This document shows positions 13,317 to 22,000 of a DNA stretch of 23,796 bases, one piece after another. Position 1 is the stretch's first letter, and every line of letters starts with the position of its first letter. The stretch comes from CAZLQG01 sp964561655 (GTDB lineage Bacteria > Patescibacteriota > Doudnabacteria > UBA920), in the NCBI GenBank assembly GCA_964561655.1, contig CAZLQG010000013.1:1-23796 (forward strand). The letters are read 5' to 3'. A model generated the notes under the pieces. The model saw only the letters and a program-made list of their open reading frames with translations. It made no database searches and was not told the origin of the DNA. The position numbers were made by a program, and so were the translations under genes.

Positions 13317-14060
13317 TTATTCTTTTAGTTTAAAGACTTTAATTGTTATCAGGGTAATAATTATAAACCACACAGCCAGCCCGAGTATGCTGGCGGCAAT
13401 TGTCCGGAAATCAAAGGCGTATAAATAGCTGTTTCTAAGACCGTCGGCAAGGTAGGTAATGGGTAACAGCCGTGCGATTTTTTCCAGCGCGTCGGGCAGG
13501 GCTTCTATGGGGTAAAAAATATTGCCTAAAAAGGTTAAGGGCAGACCGATGGCGGAAGTCAAAGGAGCTGCGGTTTGGTAAGAGTCGGCGTAGTTGGCAA
13601 TTAAAAGGCCAATCAGCAGAAAGATTCCGCCTCCTAGTAAAGTTAAAATCAGGATTGAAAGCACGTTGCCGGCAAAATCGGCGCGGAACAAAAATATTCC
13701 AAGTAGAGTTAAAATTATTACCTGGCCAATCATCACCACAATCCGGGAAGCCAGCAGGCTGAAAATTAGTTCGCTGGTTTTAATCGGCGTTACTAAAAAT
13801 CGTTTTATTACCCCGCGCGATTTCAAATCCGTCATCCAGTAAGCTAGGCTATAAATGCCGCTTTGCATTATTGTCATAGCGATGATGCCGGGCAAAACAT
13901 AGTTGGAATATTTTAAGTGAGTGGCGATTGCCGCGTTAATCGGCAGAACGGAAAGGGCAATATAGATTCCGGCTGGCAGAAAGACCATCCAGAAAAAACC
14001 TTTTTTGTCGCGATAAATAATTTTGAAATTAGCTTTAAAAAGCTGCCAAACGCTGTTCAT
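13317..14060 (-). CDS. ABC-2 type transporter permease
   Basis: A 247-residue integral membrane protein of the ABC-2 (DrrB/NodJ-like) class. After a short cytoplasmic start (MNSVWQLFKANFKIIYRDKKGFF) there are about six hydrophobic helices. Between them are the usual features: ALPDALEKIARLLPITYLADGLRN near 185-208 is the family's conserved stretch before the last helix. It pairs with the ATPase encoded just upstream, the genes overlapping by ATGA (14060-14057), so the two are translationally coupled. These exporters move drugs, lipids or glycans out of the cell; nothing here fixes the substrate. Confidence 0.92.
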   Translation of the reverse strand: MNSVWQLFKANFKIIYRDKKGFFWMVFLPAGIYIALSVLPINAAIATHLKYSNYVLPGIIAMTIMQSGIYSLAYWMTDLKSRGVIKRFLVTPIKTSELIFSLLASRIVVMIGQVIILTLLGIFLFRADFAGNVLSILILTLLGGGIFLLIGLLIANYADSYQTAAPLTSAIGLPLTFLGNIFYPIEALPDALEKIARLLPITYLADGLRNSYLYAFDFRTIAASILGLAVWFIIITLITIKVFKLKE

Positions 14061-15010
14061 TGATTTTTACCGTTTAAGTTTTCGAATTCTTTTCCGGTTA
14101 GGTCCAAATACACGTCTTCCAAAGAGGCGGTTTTTACCGTAAAGCCGCTAAATTGCACTTGTTTGTCCTTAAGCAGTTTTACTATATTGCTTACGCAGTC
14201 CAAAGAGGTAATTTCCAAAATTACTTTTGGGTATTGGCTGTAAATTTTTTCAATCTCCGGAATATTTTTAAATATATCTGGGCCAATTTCTTTGTTTATT
14301 AGAAAAGAAATTTGGGTAGTGTGAGAAAGGTCCTCAATCAGCTTTTTAGGCTCGTTGATGGTGAGAATTTTGCCTTTGTCCAAAATAGCCACGCGGTCGC
14401 ATAAGTATTCCGCTTCTTCCATATAGTGGGTGGTCATGATTATGGTAATGCCGGTTTTGTTGATTTGTTTAATAAGCTGCCAGATTTGCTTGCGGCCGGC
14501 TGGGTCAAGCCCGGTCGTGGGTTCGTCCAAAAATAAAATTTCAGGCTCGTTCACCAAAGAAGTGGCAATGGTAAAGCGTTGTTTTTGCCCGCCGGAAAGG
14601 TTTTTTACCTGTTCATTTTCTTTTTCAGCAAGACCGACTAGATTTAACAGTTTAGATCGATCGGCTTTTTTGCCGTAAAACGAAGCAAATAAATCCAAAA
14701 GTTCTCCCAAAGTAAGCAAGGGCAAGTATTCGCTTGATTGCAGTTGCACGCCGATGCGTTTTTTAATTTCATCTCCCTGCTCAAGGTTGTCAAAATCAAG
14801 AACTTTAATTTTGCCGCTACTTTGCTGTTTTAAGCTTTCTATTATTTCCAAAGTAGTGGTTTTTCCAGCCCCGTTGGGACCCAAAATGCCGAAAATTTCG
14901 CCTTTTGCTACGGAAAAAGAAATTCCTTTTAGCGCTTCAAACTCCCCCTTGCCCTTGGGCAGGGGATAGTTTTTTTTGACGTTTTGGACCTGGATGGTTT
15001 CGTTAAACAT
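14057..15010 (-). CDS. ABC transporter ATP-binding protein (DrrA-like)
   Basis: The nucleotide-binding subunit of the ABC-2 exporter. Counting from ATG 15010 (317 residues): Walker A GPNGAGKT (44-51), signature LSGGQKQR (138-145), Walker B ILFLDEP (158-164), switch His in MTTHYMEEAEYLCDRV, then a C-terminal extension as in DrrA-type ATPases. An upstream in-frame start at 15067 would add 19 residues (MIIASHYILHNHACY...) that look unlike the family, and it would place the TATAAT at 15025-15020 inside the gene, so I prefer 15010. A GC-rich palindrome inserts YPLPKGKGEF before the usual FEALKGISF. No SD is present. Confidence 0.93.
   Translation of the reverse strand: MFNETIQVQNVKKNYPLPKGKGEFEALKGISFSVAKGEIFGILGPNGAGKTTTLEIIESLKQQSSGKIKVLDFDNLEQGDEIKKRIGVQLQSSEYLPLLTLGELLDLFASFYGKKADRSKLLNLVGLAEKENEQVKNLSGGQKQRFTIATSLVNEPEILFLDEPTTGLDPAGRKQIWQLIKQINKTGITIIMTTHYMEEAEYLCDRVAILDKGKILTINEPKKLIEDLSHTTQISFLINKEIGPDIFKNIPEIEKIYSQYPKVILEITSLDCVSNIVKLLKDKQVQFSGFTVKTASLEDVYLDLTGKEFENLNGKNQ
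14944..14965. repeat. In-frame palindrome in the ABC ATPase
   Basis: Plus strand: a run of five C, TT, GCCC, loop TT, GGGC, A, GGGG. The arms pair except for a bulged T. It encodes residues about 15-22 (YPLPKGKG) ahead of the Walker A strand. Confidence 0.75.
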
Positions 15011-15019
15011 GCCAAAAGC

Positions 15020-15028
15020 ATTATAACA
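15020..15028 (-). promoter_or_regulatory. Extended -10 element for the ABC operon
   Basis: Minus strand TGTTATAAT (15028-15020): a perfect TATAAT with an upstream TG. Only 9 nt separate it from ATG 15010, so the message would be leaderless or nearly so. No clear -35. Confidence 0.55.
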
Positions 15029-15096
15029 CGCGTGGTTGTGTAAAATATAATGGCTTGCTATAATCAAACTATAAGATTACTTTAATGAGGAGGGGC

Positions 15097-15124
15097 TTGA
15101 CAAATTCTGTTTGACGGGTATACT
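15097..15124 (+). promoter_or_regulatory. rpoB promoter
   Basis: TTGACA (15097-15102), 16-bp spacer, TATACT (15119-15124). The predicted start is near 15131, about 205 nt before the rpoB ATG. Confidence 0.7.
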
Positions 15125-15130
15125 TCAGAA

Positions 15131-15335
15131 TATGTACAATTTAATAAGCTTTTAGCCTTTTAGGTAGTTGGCCTTTTTTGTATGTGCAAAAAAGGCGATG
15201 TTTTGTACACTTAATCAGGATTTTGGGCAGATTTAGCGCAGAAAACATCATCTTTATAAAGGCAAAAAGCCTTTATTATTAAGGATCTAACAAAGATCAT
15301 AACCGCTTTATTTTAAGGCGAAAGATAATCAATCG
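15131..15335 (+). promoter_or_regulatory. Long structured leader of rpoB
   Basis: The leader holds four inverted repeats. (1) GCCTTTTTT 15171-15179 with AAAAAAGGC 15188-15196. (2) GATGTTTT 15197-15204 with AAAACATC 15242-15249, enclosing 37 nt. (3) ATAAAGGC 15256-15263 with GCCTTTAT 15269-15276. (4) GATCT 15284-15288 with AGATC 15294-15298. GCCTTTT at 15155-15161 can also pair with 15190-15196, displacing hairpin 1, so exclusive folds are possible. No U-tract terminator is seen, and no known riboswitch is recognised. The whole stretch from the ABC ATPase start to rpoB (15011-15335) contains no convincing gene. Confidence 0.6.
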
Positions 15336-18300
15336 ATGTTATCTAAAAATAAGTCCGCCCAAACTTTCGTTGTTCAGAAATCAAAAACTCCAAAAATTCA
15401 ACGAAAGTTTTTTACTAAGCAGCACGAGGTTTCGCTGCTTCCAAACCTGATAGAAATCCAGCTGACGTCTTACCGCTGGTTTTTAGAAACAGGCCTTAAG
15501 GAGTTGTTAAAAGAAATTACCCCGGTTGCCGATTTCACCGGTAAGAATTTAGAATTATTTTTCGGCGATTATTTTTTCGACAAACCCAAGCATGACGAAA
15601 CCACAGCGCGGGAAAGAAACACTACTTTTGAAGCTCCGCTGTACGTTTCCACCAAGCTGGTTAATAAGGTAAGCGGAAAAACCAAGACCCAGGATGTTTA
15701 TTTCGGCGATTTTCCCTTAATGACGCCGAGAGGAACTTTTGTTGTTAATGGCGTGGAGCGTGTGGTGGTTAACCAGCTGATTAAGTCTCCCGGCGTGTTT
15801 TTTAGCGCGGAAAATTTCCGCGGCAAAAATTTATACGGCGCAAAAATTATTCCTAACCGCGGAGCATGGCTGGAACTGGACACCGACGGCAGCGGGGTAA
15901 TCGGCGTAAAAATCGACCGCAAAAGAAGAATTCCCATAACCGCGCTGCTGCGGGTTTTTGGCCTGCCTTCCAATGAGGAGATTTTAGCCGCTTTTAAAGG
16001 AGTAGATACCGACCCGGATACTAAATACATCCAAAACACTTTGGACAAAGATGCGTCCCGAAATGCGGATGAAGGCTACAGGGAAGTTTATAAAAGAATC
16101 CGTCCCGGAGACTTAGCTACGGTGGACAACGCCCGAAGTTTAATTGATAGCATGTTCTTTAATGAAGAACGCTATGATTTTTCCGAAGTCGGTAGGTTCA
16201 AGTTTAATCAAAGATTGAATGTAAAGGACAAAGACGGCAAAATTATCGCCAAAGAGGATTTGGTCGCGGTGGTAAGAGAGATTATTCGTCTGAACAATTC
16301 ACAAGAGCCGGCCGATGACATTGACCATTTAGCCAACAGAAGGGTCAGGGCTGTCGGTGAACTCATCCAAACCAGGTTCAGGGTAGGCTTGGCGCGAATG
16401 GTACGCATTGCAAAAGACAGAATGAGCCTTGCGGATTTGGAAACCGTAACTCCGGCCCAGCTGATTCACGTGCGTCCTATTGTGGCAACCATGCAGGAAT
16501 TCTTTTCTTCTTCGCAACTTTCACAGTTTATGGATCAGACTAACCCCTTGGCCGAACTGGAGCACAAAAGAAGGCTTTCTGCTATGGGACCCGGGGGACT
16601 TTCCCGCGAACGCGCGGGTTTTGAAGTCCGCGACGTGCATCGTAGCCACTACGGCCGATTGTGTCCGATTACCACGCCTGAAGGTCCGAACATCGGTTTG
16701 GTTTCTCACCTTGCCACTTACGCGCGCATTAATAAGTTCGGTTTTATTGAGACCCCTTACCGCCGGGTAAAAAAATACGCTAAAAATGACGGGCGCGACG
16801 CAGTGGGAGAAATTGCCTTGTTTGACGCAAAAGATCAAAAAGGTGCCGTGATTGTGGCGGCTGGGGAGGAAATTTCGTCCGGTAAAGCTAAGGAACTTGC
16901 CAAAAATGACCAGATTTTAGAAATCAGAATCAAACCCCGGCTCACCGATAAAATTGTTTATTTAGATGCTTACGAGGAAGAGCAGTTAATTATTGGCCAA
17001 GCCGGTATTGAGGCGGACGAGAAGGGTTATTTTAAAGACACCCGCGCCAGCGCCCGTGTCCGCAGTGTTGCCAGTATTGTTTCTACTGATGAAATTGACT
17101 GCTTGGATGTTTCGTCCAAACAGATTATTTCGGTTACTACTTCTTTGATTCCGTTTTTGGAGCATGACGACGCCAACCGCGCTTTAATGGGCAGCAACAT
17201 GCAAAGGCAGGCGGTGTCCTGCATTCGGCCCCAGGCGCCGGTGGTGGGTACGGGCATGGAAGCAAAAGCCGCGCGCGATAGCGGCACGCTGGTCTTGGTC
17301 GAAGAGGACGGCACGGTAACTTCGGTTACCGGCGACAAGATTGTCGTGGTCGGCGAAAAGGGCAAAAAACGCGAATATCCTTTGCTGAAGTTTTTACGTA
17401 CTAATTCTGCCACCGCCATCAATCAAATTCCCAGAGTGAGTAAAGGGCAGCAACTCAGAAAAGGCGACCTTTTAGCTGACGGCGCTTCTACTGAAAACGG
17501 AGAATTGGCTTTAGGGCAGAATGTTTTAGTGGCGTTTATGTCCTGGGAAGGTGGCAATTACGAGGACGCGATTTTGATTTCCGAAAGGCTGGTTCAGCAG
17601 GACAGGTATTCCTCGGTTCACATAGATGATTTTAAAATAGACGTCCGCGACACCAAGCTGGGGCCGGAGCAAATTACCCGCGACATTCCCAACGTGGGCG
17701 AGGAAAAACTTAAGGATTTGGATGAAAACGGCATTATTAGAGTTGGCGCACAGGTAAAAGCCGGCGACATTCTGGTCGGCAAAATTACCCCCAAAGGCGA
17801 GACCGATCTTACTCCCGAAGAAAAACTTTTGCGGGTGATTTTCGGCGAGAAATCAAGGGACGTGAAAGACACTTCCCTGACTTTGCCGCACGGCGAATAC
17901 GGAAAAGTTGTAAACATTAAAGAATTTTCCCGCGACGCTGGAGACAAGTTGCCTTCAGGCGTAATCCGCAGTATTCAGGTTTCGGTGGCGGTTTTAAGAA
18001 AAGTTCAGGTCGGAGATAAAATGGCCGGCCGTCATGGTAACAAAGGTGTTATCAGTAAAATTATCCCGGTGGAAGATATGCCTTTTATGGAAGACGGGAC
18101 GCCGGTAGATATTATTTTAAACCCTTTAGGCGTTGTGAGCCGTATGAACATTGGCCAGATTTTAGAAACCCACATGGGCCTGGCCGCGTCCTGTCAAGGA
18201 TATAAAGTAGCTACTCCGGTTTTGGATGGAATTTCAGAAGAACAAATAAAACAGGCGCTTGAGGCCGTGGGATTTAAACGTTCTGGCAAGGTGGTTTTGT

Positions 18301-18836
18301 GCGACGGTAAAACCGGTGAGGCTTTTGACGAAAAAGTCACCGTGGGAATTAATTATATGATGAAGCTGCACCATCTTGTAGATGACAAAATGCACGCGCG
18401 GTCAACTGGTCCGTATTCTTTAATTACCCAGCAGCCGTTGGGAGGCAAAGCGCAGTTCGGCGGCCAGCGTTTTGGTGAAATGGAAGTCTGGGCTTTGGAA
18501 GGCTACGGCGCGGCCCATACTTTGCAGGAAATGCTCACCATTAAGTCCGACGACGTGGTCGGCAGGAGCAAGACTTACGAAGCTATTGTAAAAGGTGAGC
18601 CCATTAAGAAGCCCAATGTCCCCGAGAGTTTTAGGGTTTTGGTAAAAGAACTGCAAAGTTTGTGTTTAGACGTTGAGCTCTTAACGGAAGACGGCGGAAT
18701 AGTAAGCGCGGGCGAAGAAGCGCAAAGCAAGATAGAGGCGGAAGTGGGGGAAGCGCCAAAACAGGAAGTAGCACAGGCAATGTCGTTGTTTGTAGATGAA
18801 CCGAAGAAGGAAAAGAAAAAGAAAGAGAAGAAATAA
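15336..18836 (+). CDS. rpoB: RNA polymerase beta subunit
   Basis: Forms the catalytic core of RNA polymerase with RpoC. 1166 residues, compact compared with E. coli because large lineage inserts are missing. Conserved blocks: GTFVVNGVERVVVNQL and SPGVFF near 130-155; the rifampicin region SSQLSQFMDQTNPL... HKRRLSAMGPGGLSRERAGF near 388-430; CPITTPEGPNIGL; KITPKGETDLTPEEKLLR; GDKMAGRHGNKGVIS near 893-907; and the C-terminal PLGGKAQFGGQRFGEMEVWALE. Gln, Asp, His and Ser at the main rifampicin contacts match sensitive enzymes, with Met in place of E. coli Leu533. The C-terminus ends in a Lys-rich tail (PKKEKKKKEKK). It is not preceded by rplJ-rplL, its usual neighbours. A long leader and its own promoter lie upstream. 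Confidence 0.99.
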   Translation: MLSKNKSAQTFVVQKSKTPKIQRKFFTKQHEVSLLPNLIEIQLTSYRWFLETGLKELLKEITPVADFTGKNLELFFGDYFFDKPKHDETTARERNTTFEAPLYVSTKLVNKVSGKTKTQDVYFGDFPLMTPRGTFVVNGVERVVVNQLIKSPGVFFSAENFRGKNLYGAKIIPNRGAWLELDTDGSGVIGVKIDRKRRIPITALLRVFGLPSNEEILAAFKGVDTDPDTKYIQNTLDKDASRNADEGYREVYKRIRPGDLATVDNARSLIDSMFFNEERYDFSEVGRFKFNQRLNVKDKDGKIIAKEDLVAVVREIIRLNNSQEPADDIDHLANRRVRAVGELIQTRFRVGLARMVRIAKDRMSLADLETVTPAQLIHVRPIVATMQEFFSSSQLSQFMDQTNPLAELEHKRRLSAMGPGGLSRERAGFEVRDVHRSHYGRLCPITTPEGPNIGLVSHLATYARINKFGFIETPYRRVKKYAKNDGRDAVGEIALFDAKDQKGAVIVAAGEEISSGKAKELAKNDQILEIRIKPRLTDKIVYLDAYEEEQLIIGQAGIEADEKGYFKDTRASARVRSVASIVSTDEIDCLDVSSKQIISVTTSLIPFLEHDDANRALMGSNMQRQAVSCIRPQAPVVGTGMEAKAARDSGTLVLVEEDGTVTSVTGDKIVVVGEKGKKREYPLLKFLRTNSATAINQIPRVSKGQQLRKGDLLADGASTENGELALGQNVLVAFMSWEGGNYEDAILISERLVQQDRYSSVHIDDFKIDVRDTKLGPEQITRDIPNVGEEKLKDLDENGIIRVGAQVKAGDILVGKITPKGETDLTPEEKLLRVIFGEKSRDVKDTSLTLPHGEYGKVVNIKEFSRDAGDKLPSGVIRSIQVSVAVLRKVQVGDKMAGRHGNKGVISKIIPVEDMPFMEDGTPVDIILNPLGVVSRMNIGQILETHMGLAASCQGYKVATPVLDGISEEQIKQALEAVGFKRSGKVVLCDGKTGEAFDEKVTVGINYMMKLHHLVDDKMHARSTGPYSLITQQPLGGKAQFGGQRFGEMEVWALEGYGAAHTLQEMLTIKSDDVVGRSKTYEAIVKGEPIKKPNVPESFRVLVKELQSLCLDVELLTEDGGIVSAGEEAQSKIEAEVGEAPKQEVAQAMSLFVDEPKKEKKKKEKK

Positions 18837-19039
18837 ATCACAGATACACAAATAAACGCAGATGACATAGATTTAATGGTGACTATAAAGTTATGAATTT
18901 CAAATGCATTCTCAAAAGATAAATTGTAATTTTGCATTTTAACTTTTAAGTTTTGAATTAACTAATTAACCCCACCTCCTTTCCTTGTTAAGGAGAGGAA
19001 AGGGTCTCAAATCCTAAATCTTTAATTTTAAATTTAAAA
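18837..19039. repeat. Repeat-filled rpoB-rpoC spacer
   Basis: 203 bp without a gene. It begins with ACAGATACACAAATAAACG-type sequence. Heptamers TTTTGCA, TTTTAAC, TTTTAAG, TTTTGAA, TTAACTA follow (18930-18964), then a palindrome CCTTTCC (18978-18984) / GGAAAGG (18997-19003). Last come heptamers CTCAAAT, CCTAAAT, CTTTAAT, TTTAAAT (19006-19033), ending 6 bp before the rpoC ATG. No SD is seen. Confidence 0.75.
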
Positions 19040-22000
19040 ATGATAACCCAGACAGAAAATTTTAAGGGAGTAAGGCTTAAGCTAGCAAGTCCCGTTACCA
19101 TTATGCAATGGTCGCATGGCGAGGTGACTAAACCGGAAACCATTAATTACCGCACCCAACGCCCGGAAAAGGATGGCCTTTTTGACGAGAAGATTTTTGG
19201 TCCTATTAAGGATTGGGAATGTTATTGCGGTAAATATAAGCGGATTCGTTATAAGGGTATAGTTTGCGACAAGTGCGGCGTGGAAGTTACTAAAGCATCC
19301 GTCAGGCGCGAGCGCATGGGTCATATTAAGCTGGCCGTGCCGGTTGCGCATATTTGGTTTTTGCGCGGCGTGCCTTCGCGTTTGGGTTTGATTTTGGACT
19401 TAGGAGTGCAGGATTTAGAAAAGGTAGTTTATTTTGCCTCTTATATTATTACTTCTGTGGACGAGGAAGCTCGCATGCAGACTTTGGAGCAAATTGAAAA
19501 AGAATTTAAAGCCAAGAAAAAAGCGATTGAAGAGAAGTACGAAACTTTAATTGCAAAGACAAAAAGTAGCCTCCAAAAAGCATCTGCCAAGAAAGATGCT
19601 GATTTAGCCGCGGCCGAAATGGACGCAGAAGTGGCCAGGCTTAAAGACGCCTGGAGCAAGGAACTCTCCAGCCTTGAGTCAATCCGCGACCAAGCCAAGA
19701 GTGAATTGAAATCTATTAAAAAGATGCAGGTAATTTCTGAACTTGTCTATCGTGACTTGTCCCTAAAGTATGGGCCTGTGTTCAGTGCCGGTATCGGTGC
19801 CGAAGCCTTAAAAGGACTTTTGGAAGAAGTTGATACGGAAACGCTTTCGCAGGAATTGCAGCAGCAAGTTTCGCAAACCGAAGGTCAGGCACAGAAGAAA
19901 GCTTTGAAAAGGTTGAAATTAATTAAGTCTTTGATCAATGCCGGTCTCAGGCCGGAATGGATGCTGGTTACGGTTTTGCCTGTAATCCCTCCGGATTTAA
20001 GGCCGATGGTACAGCTGGACGGCGGGCGTTTTGCGGCCAGTGATTTGAACGACCTGTACCGTCGCGTTATCAACCGCAACAACCGCTTAAAGAAACTTTT
20101 GGAGATTAAGGCCCCCGAAGTAATTACCCGAAACGAAAAAAGGATGCTCCAAGAGGCGGTGGACGCGCTTATCGACAATTCCATCCGCCACGGCAAAGAG
20201 GTTACGGCGAGCACGGGGCAAAAGAGAAAGCTTAGAAGTTTGGCGGATATGCTGAAAGGCAAGCAAGGGCGGTTTAGGCAGAATTTGCTTGGCAAAAGAG
20301 TGGACTACAGCGGCCGCAGTGTTATTGTGGTCGGCCCGAATTTAAAATTGCATCAGTGCGGTTTGCCTAAAGTTATGGCTTTGGAACTATTTAAGCCGTT
20401 CGTAATTAGTAAACTCATTGCCCGCGAGTTTGCCCATAACGTCAGAAGCGCGAACCGCTTAATTGAACAGGGCAAGACTGAAGTCTATGATATTTTGGAA
20501 GAGGTTACCAAAGACCATTATGTGCTCTTAAACCGTGCTCCAACCCTGCACCGTTTGGGTTTCCAGGCTTTCCAGCCGGTTTTAATAGAAGGCAAGGCTA
20601 TTCAGCTTCACCCGATGGTATGTGCAGCTTTTAATGCGGATTTTGATGGCGACCAAATGGCCGTGCATGTGCCTTTGACTGAAGCCGCGCAGAAAGAGGC
20701 GCGCGAAATTATGGTATCCGCTCACAATCTGCTCAAGCCCGCTTCGGGCGATCCGGTAATGACACCGGACAAAGATGTTGTTGTGGGCTGTTATTACATC
20801 ACCAAAATCCGCGATGGCCTAAAAGGTGAAGGCAAGACTTTTACAGATTCCAAAGAAGCAATTTTAGCCTATAATAACGGCTATGTTCATGCCCAGGCAA
20901 AAATCAAAGTCAGGCTGGACAGCGGTGAAGTTGTCGAGACCAGCGTGGGCCGCCTGATTTTTAACAAAATTGTGCCCAAAGATTTTGGTTTTGTTAATGA
21001 AACTTTGGACAAAAAGAAGCTCCAAGGGTTGATTCGCCAGGCGCACCGGTCTTTAGGTAACCAAAAGACCGCCGAGCTGATTGACGAAATCAAGAGGATC
21101 GGGTTTTATTATATGAAAAAGTCGGGCCTTTCCTGGGGTATGGATGATTTGATTTTGCCCAAAGAAAAATATGACATGCTTAAAGAGGCGGACGAGGAAG
21201 TTGAAAGGACTTATCAGGAATATCGGGAAGGACTTTTAACCGGGGAAGAAAGAAAAAACCGTGTTGTCGAAATATGGGCTGAAATCAGCGAAAAAATTGC
21301 AAAAAGCGTAACCAAAGACGTGGATGAACACGGTAGCGTTAATTATATGGTATCGAGCGGCGCGAGGGGTTCGTTTTCGCAGATTACCCAGATGTCGGGA
21401 ATGAAAGGCTTAGTGGTGAACCCTTCCGGAGACGTTATTGAACTTCCGGTAAAGAGCAGTTTTAAAGAAGGCCTTTCGGTTTTGGAATATTTTATTTCCA
21501 CTCACGGCAGTCGAAAAGGGATGTCGGATACCGCGCTGAGAACAGCCGATGCGGGCTATTTAACCAGAAGGCTGGTGGATGTGGCGCAGGATCTTGTGGT
21601 GAACGCTGAAGACTGCGGTACCGACGGCTATATTGTGGTTTCGCAGGCGGAAAGCCAAAAAATGAACAAAGCTTTGGAAAACCGCCTGTTCGGCCGGGTC
21701 GCCGCTGAGACTGTTAAGGATAAAAAGGGTAAGGTTATAGTGGAAAAAAATAGCGGTATTAATGACATGCAGGCCAAGCAGATAGTAGAAGCGGGAATTA
21801 CGGAAGTCAAATGCAGAAGCGTGCTGAAATGTAAACTCAGCCGCGGAATTTGCAAGCTTTGCTATGGTTATGATTTAGGTTTTAACGAGATGGTACAGCT
21901 GGGAGCGGCCATAGGTATTGTAGCGGCGCAGGCCATTGGTGAACCGGGTACCCAGCTTACTATGAGGACTTTTCATACAGGAGGATCGGCTTCGGTTAAA

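Noticed and set aside
15011..15067. Longer N-terminus for the ABC ATPase from 15067
   Set aside because: The 19 added residues do not resemble the family, and a perfect TATAAT lies within them.
16497..16620. Rifampicin resistance by the rpoB sequence
   Set aside because: Main contact residues Gln, Asp, His and Ser are those of sensitive enzymes; Met for Leu533 alone is not enough to claim resistance.
18837..18960. A small gene between rpoB and rpoC
   Set aside because: No open frame with an SD or recognisable protein; the sequence is repeat-like.
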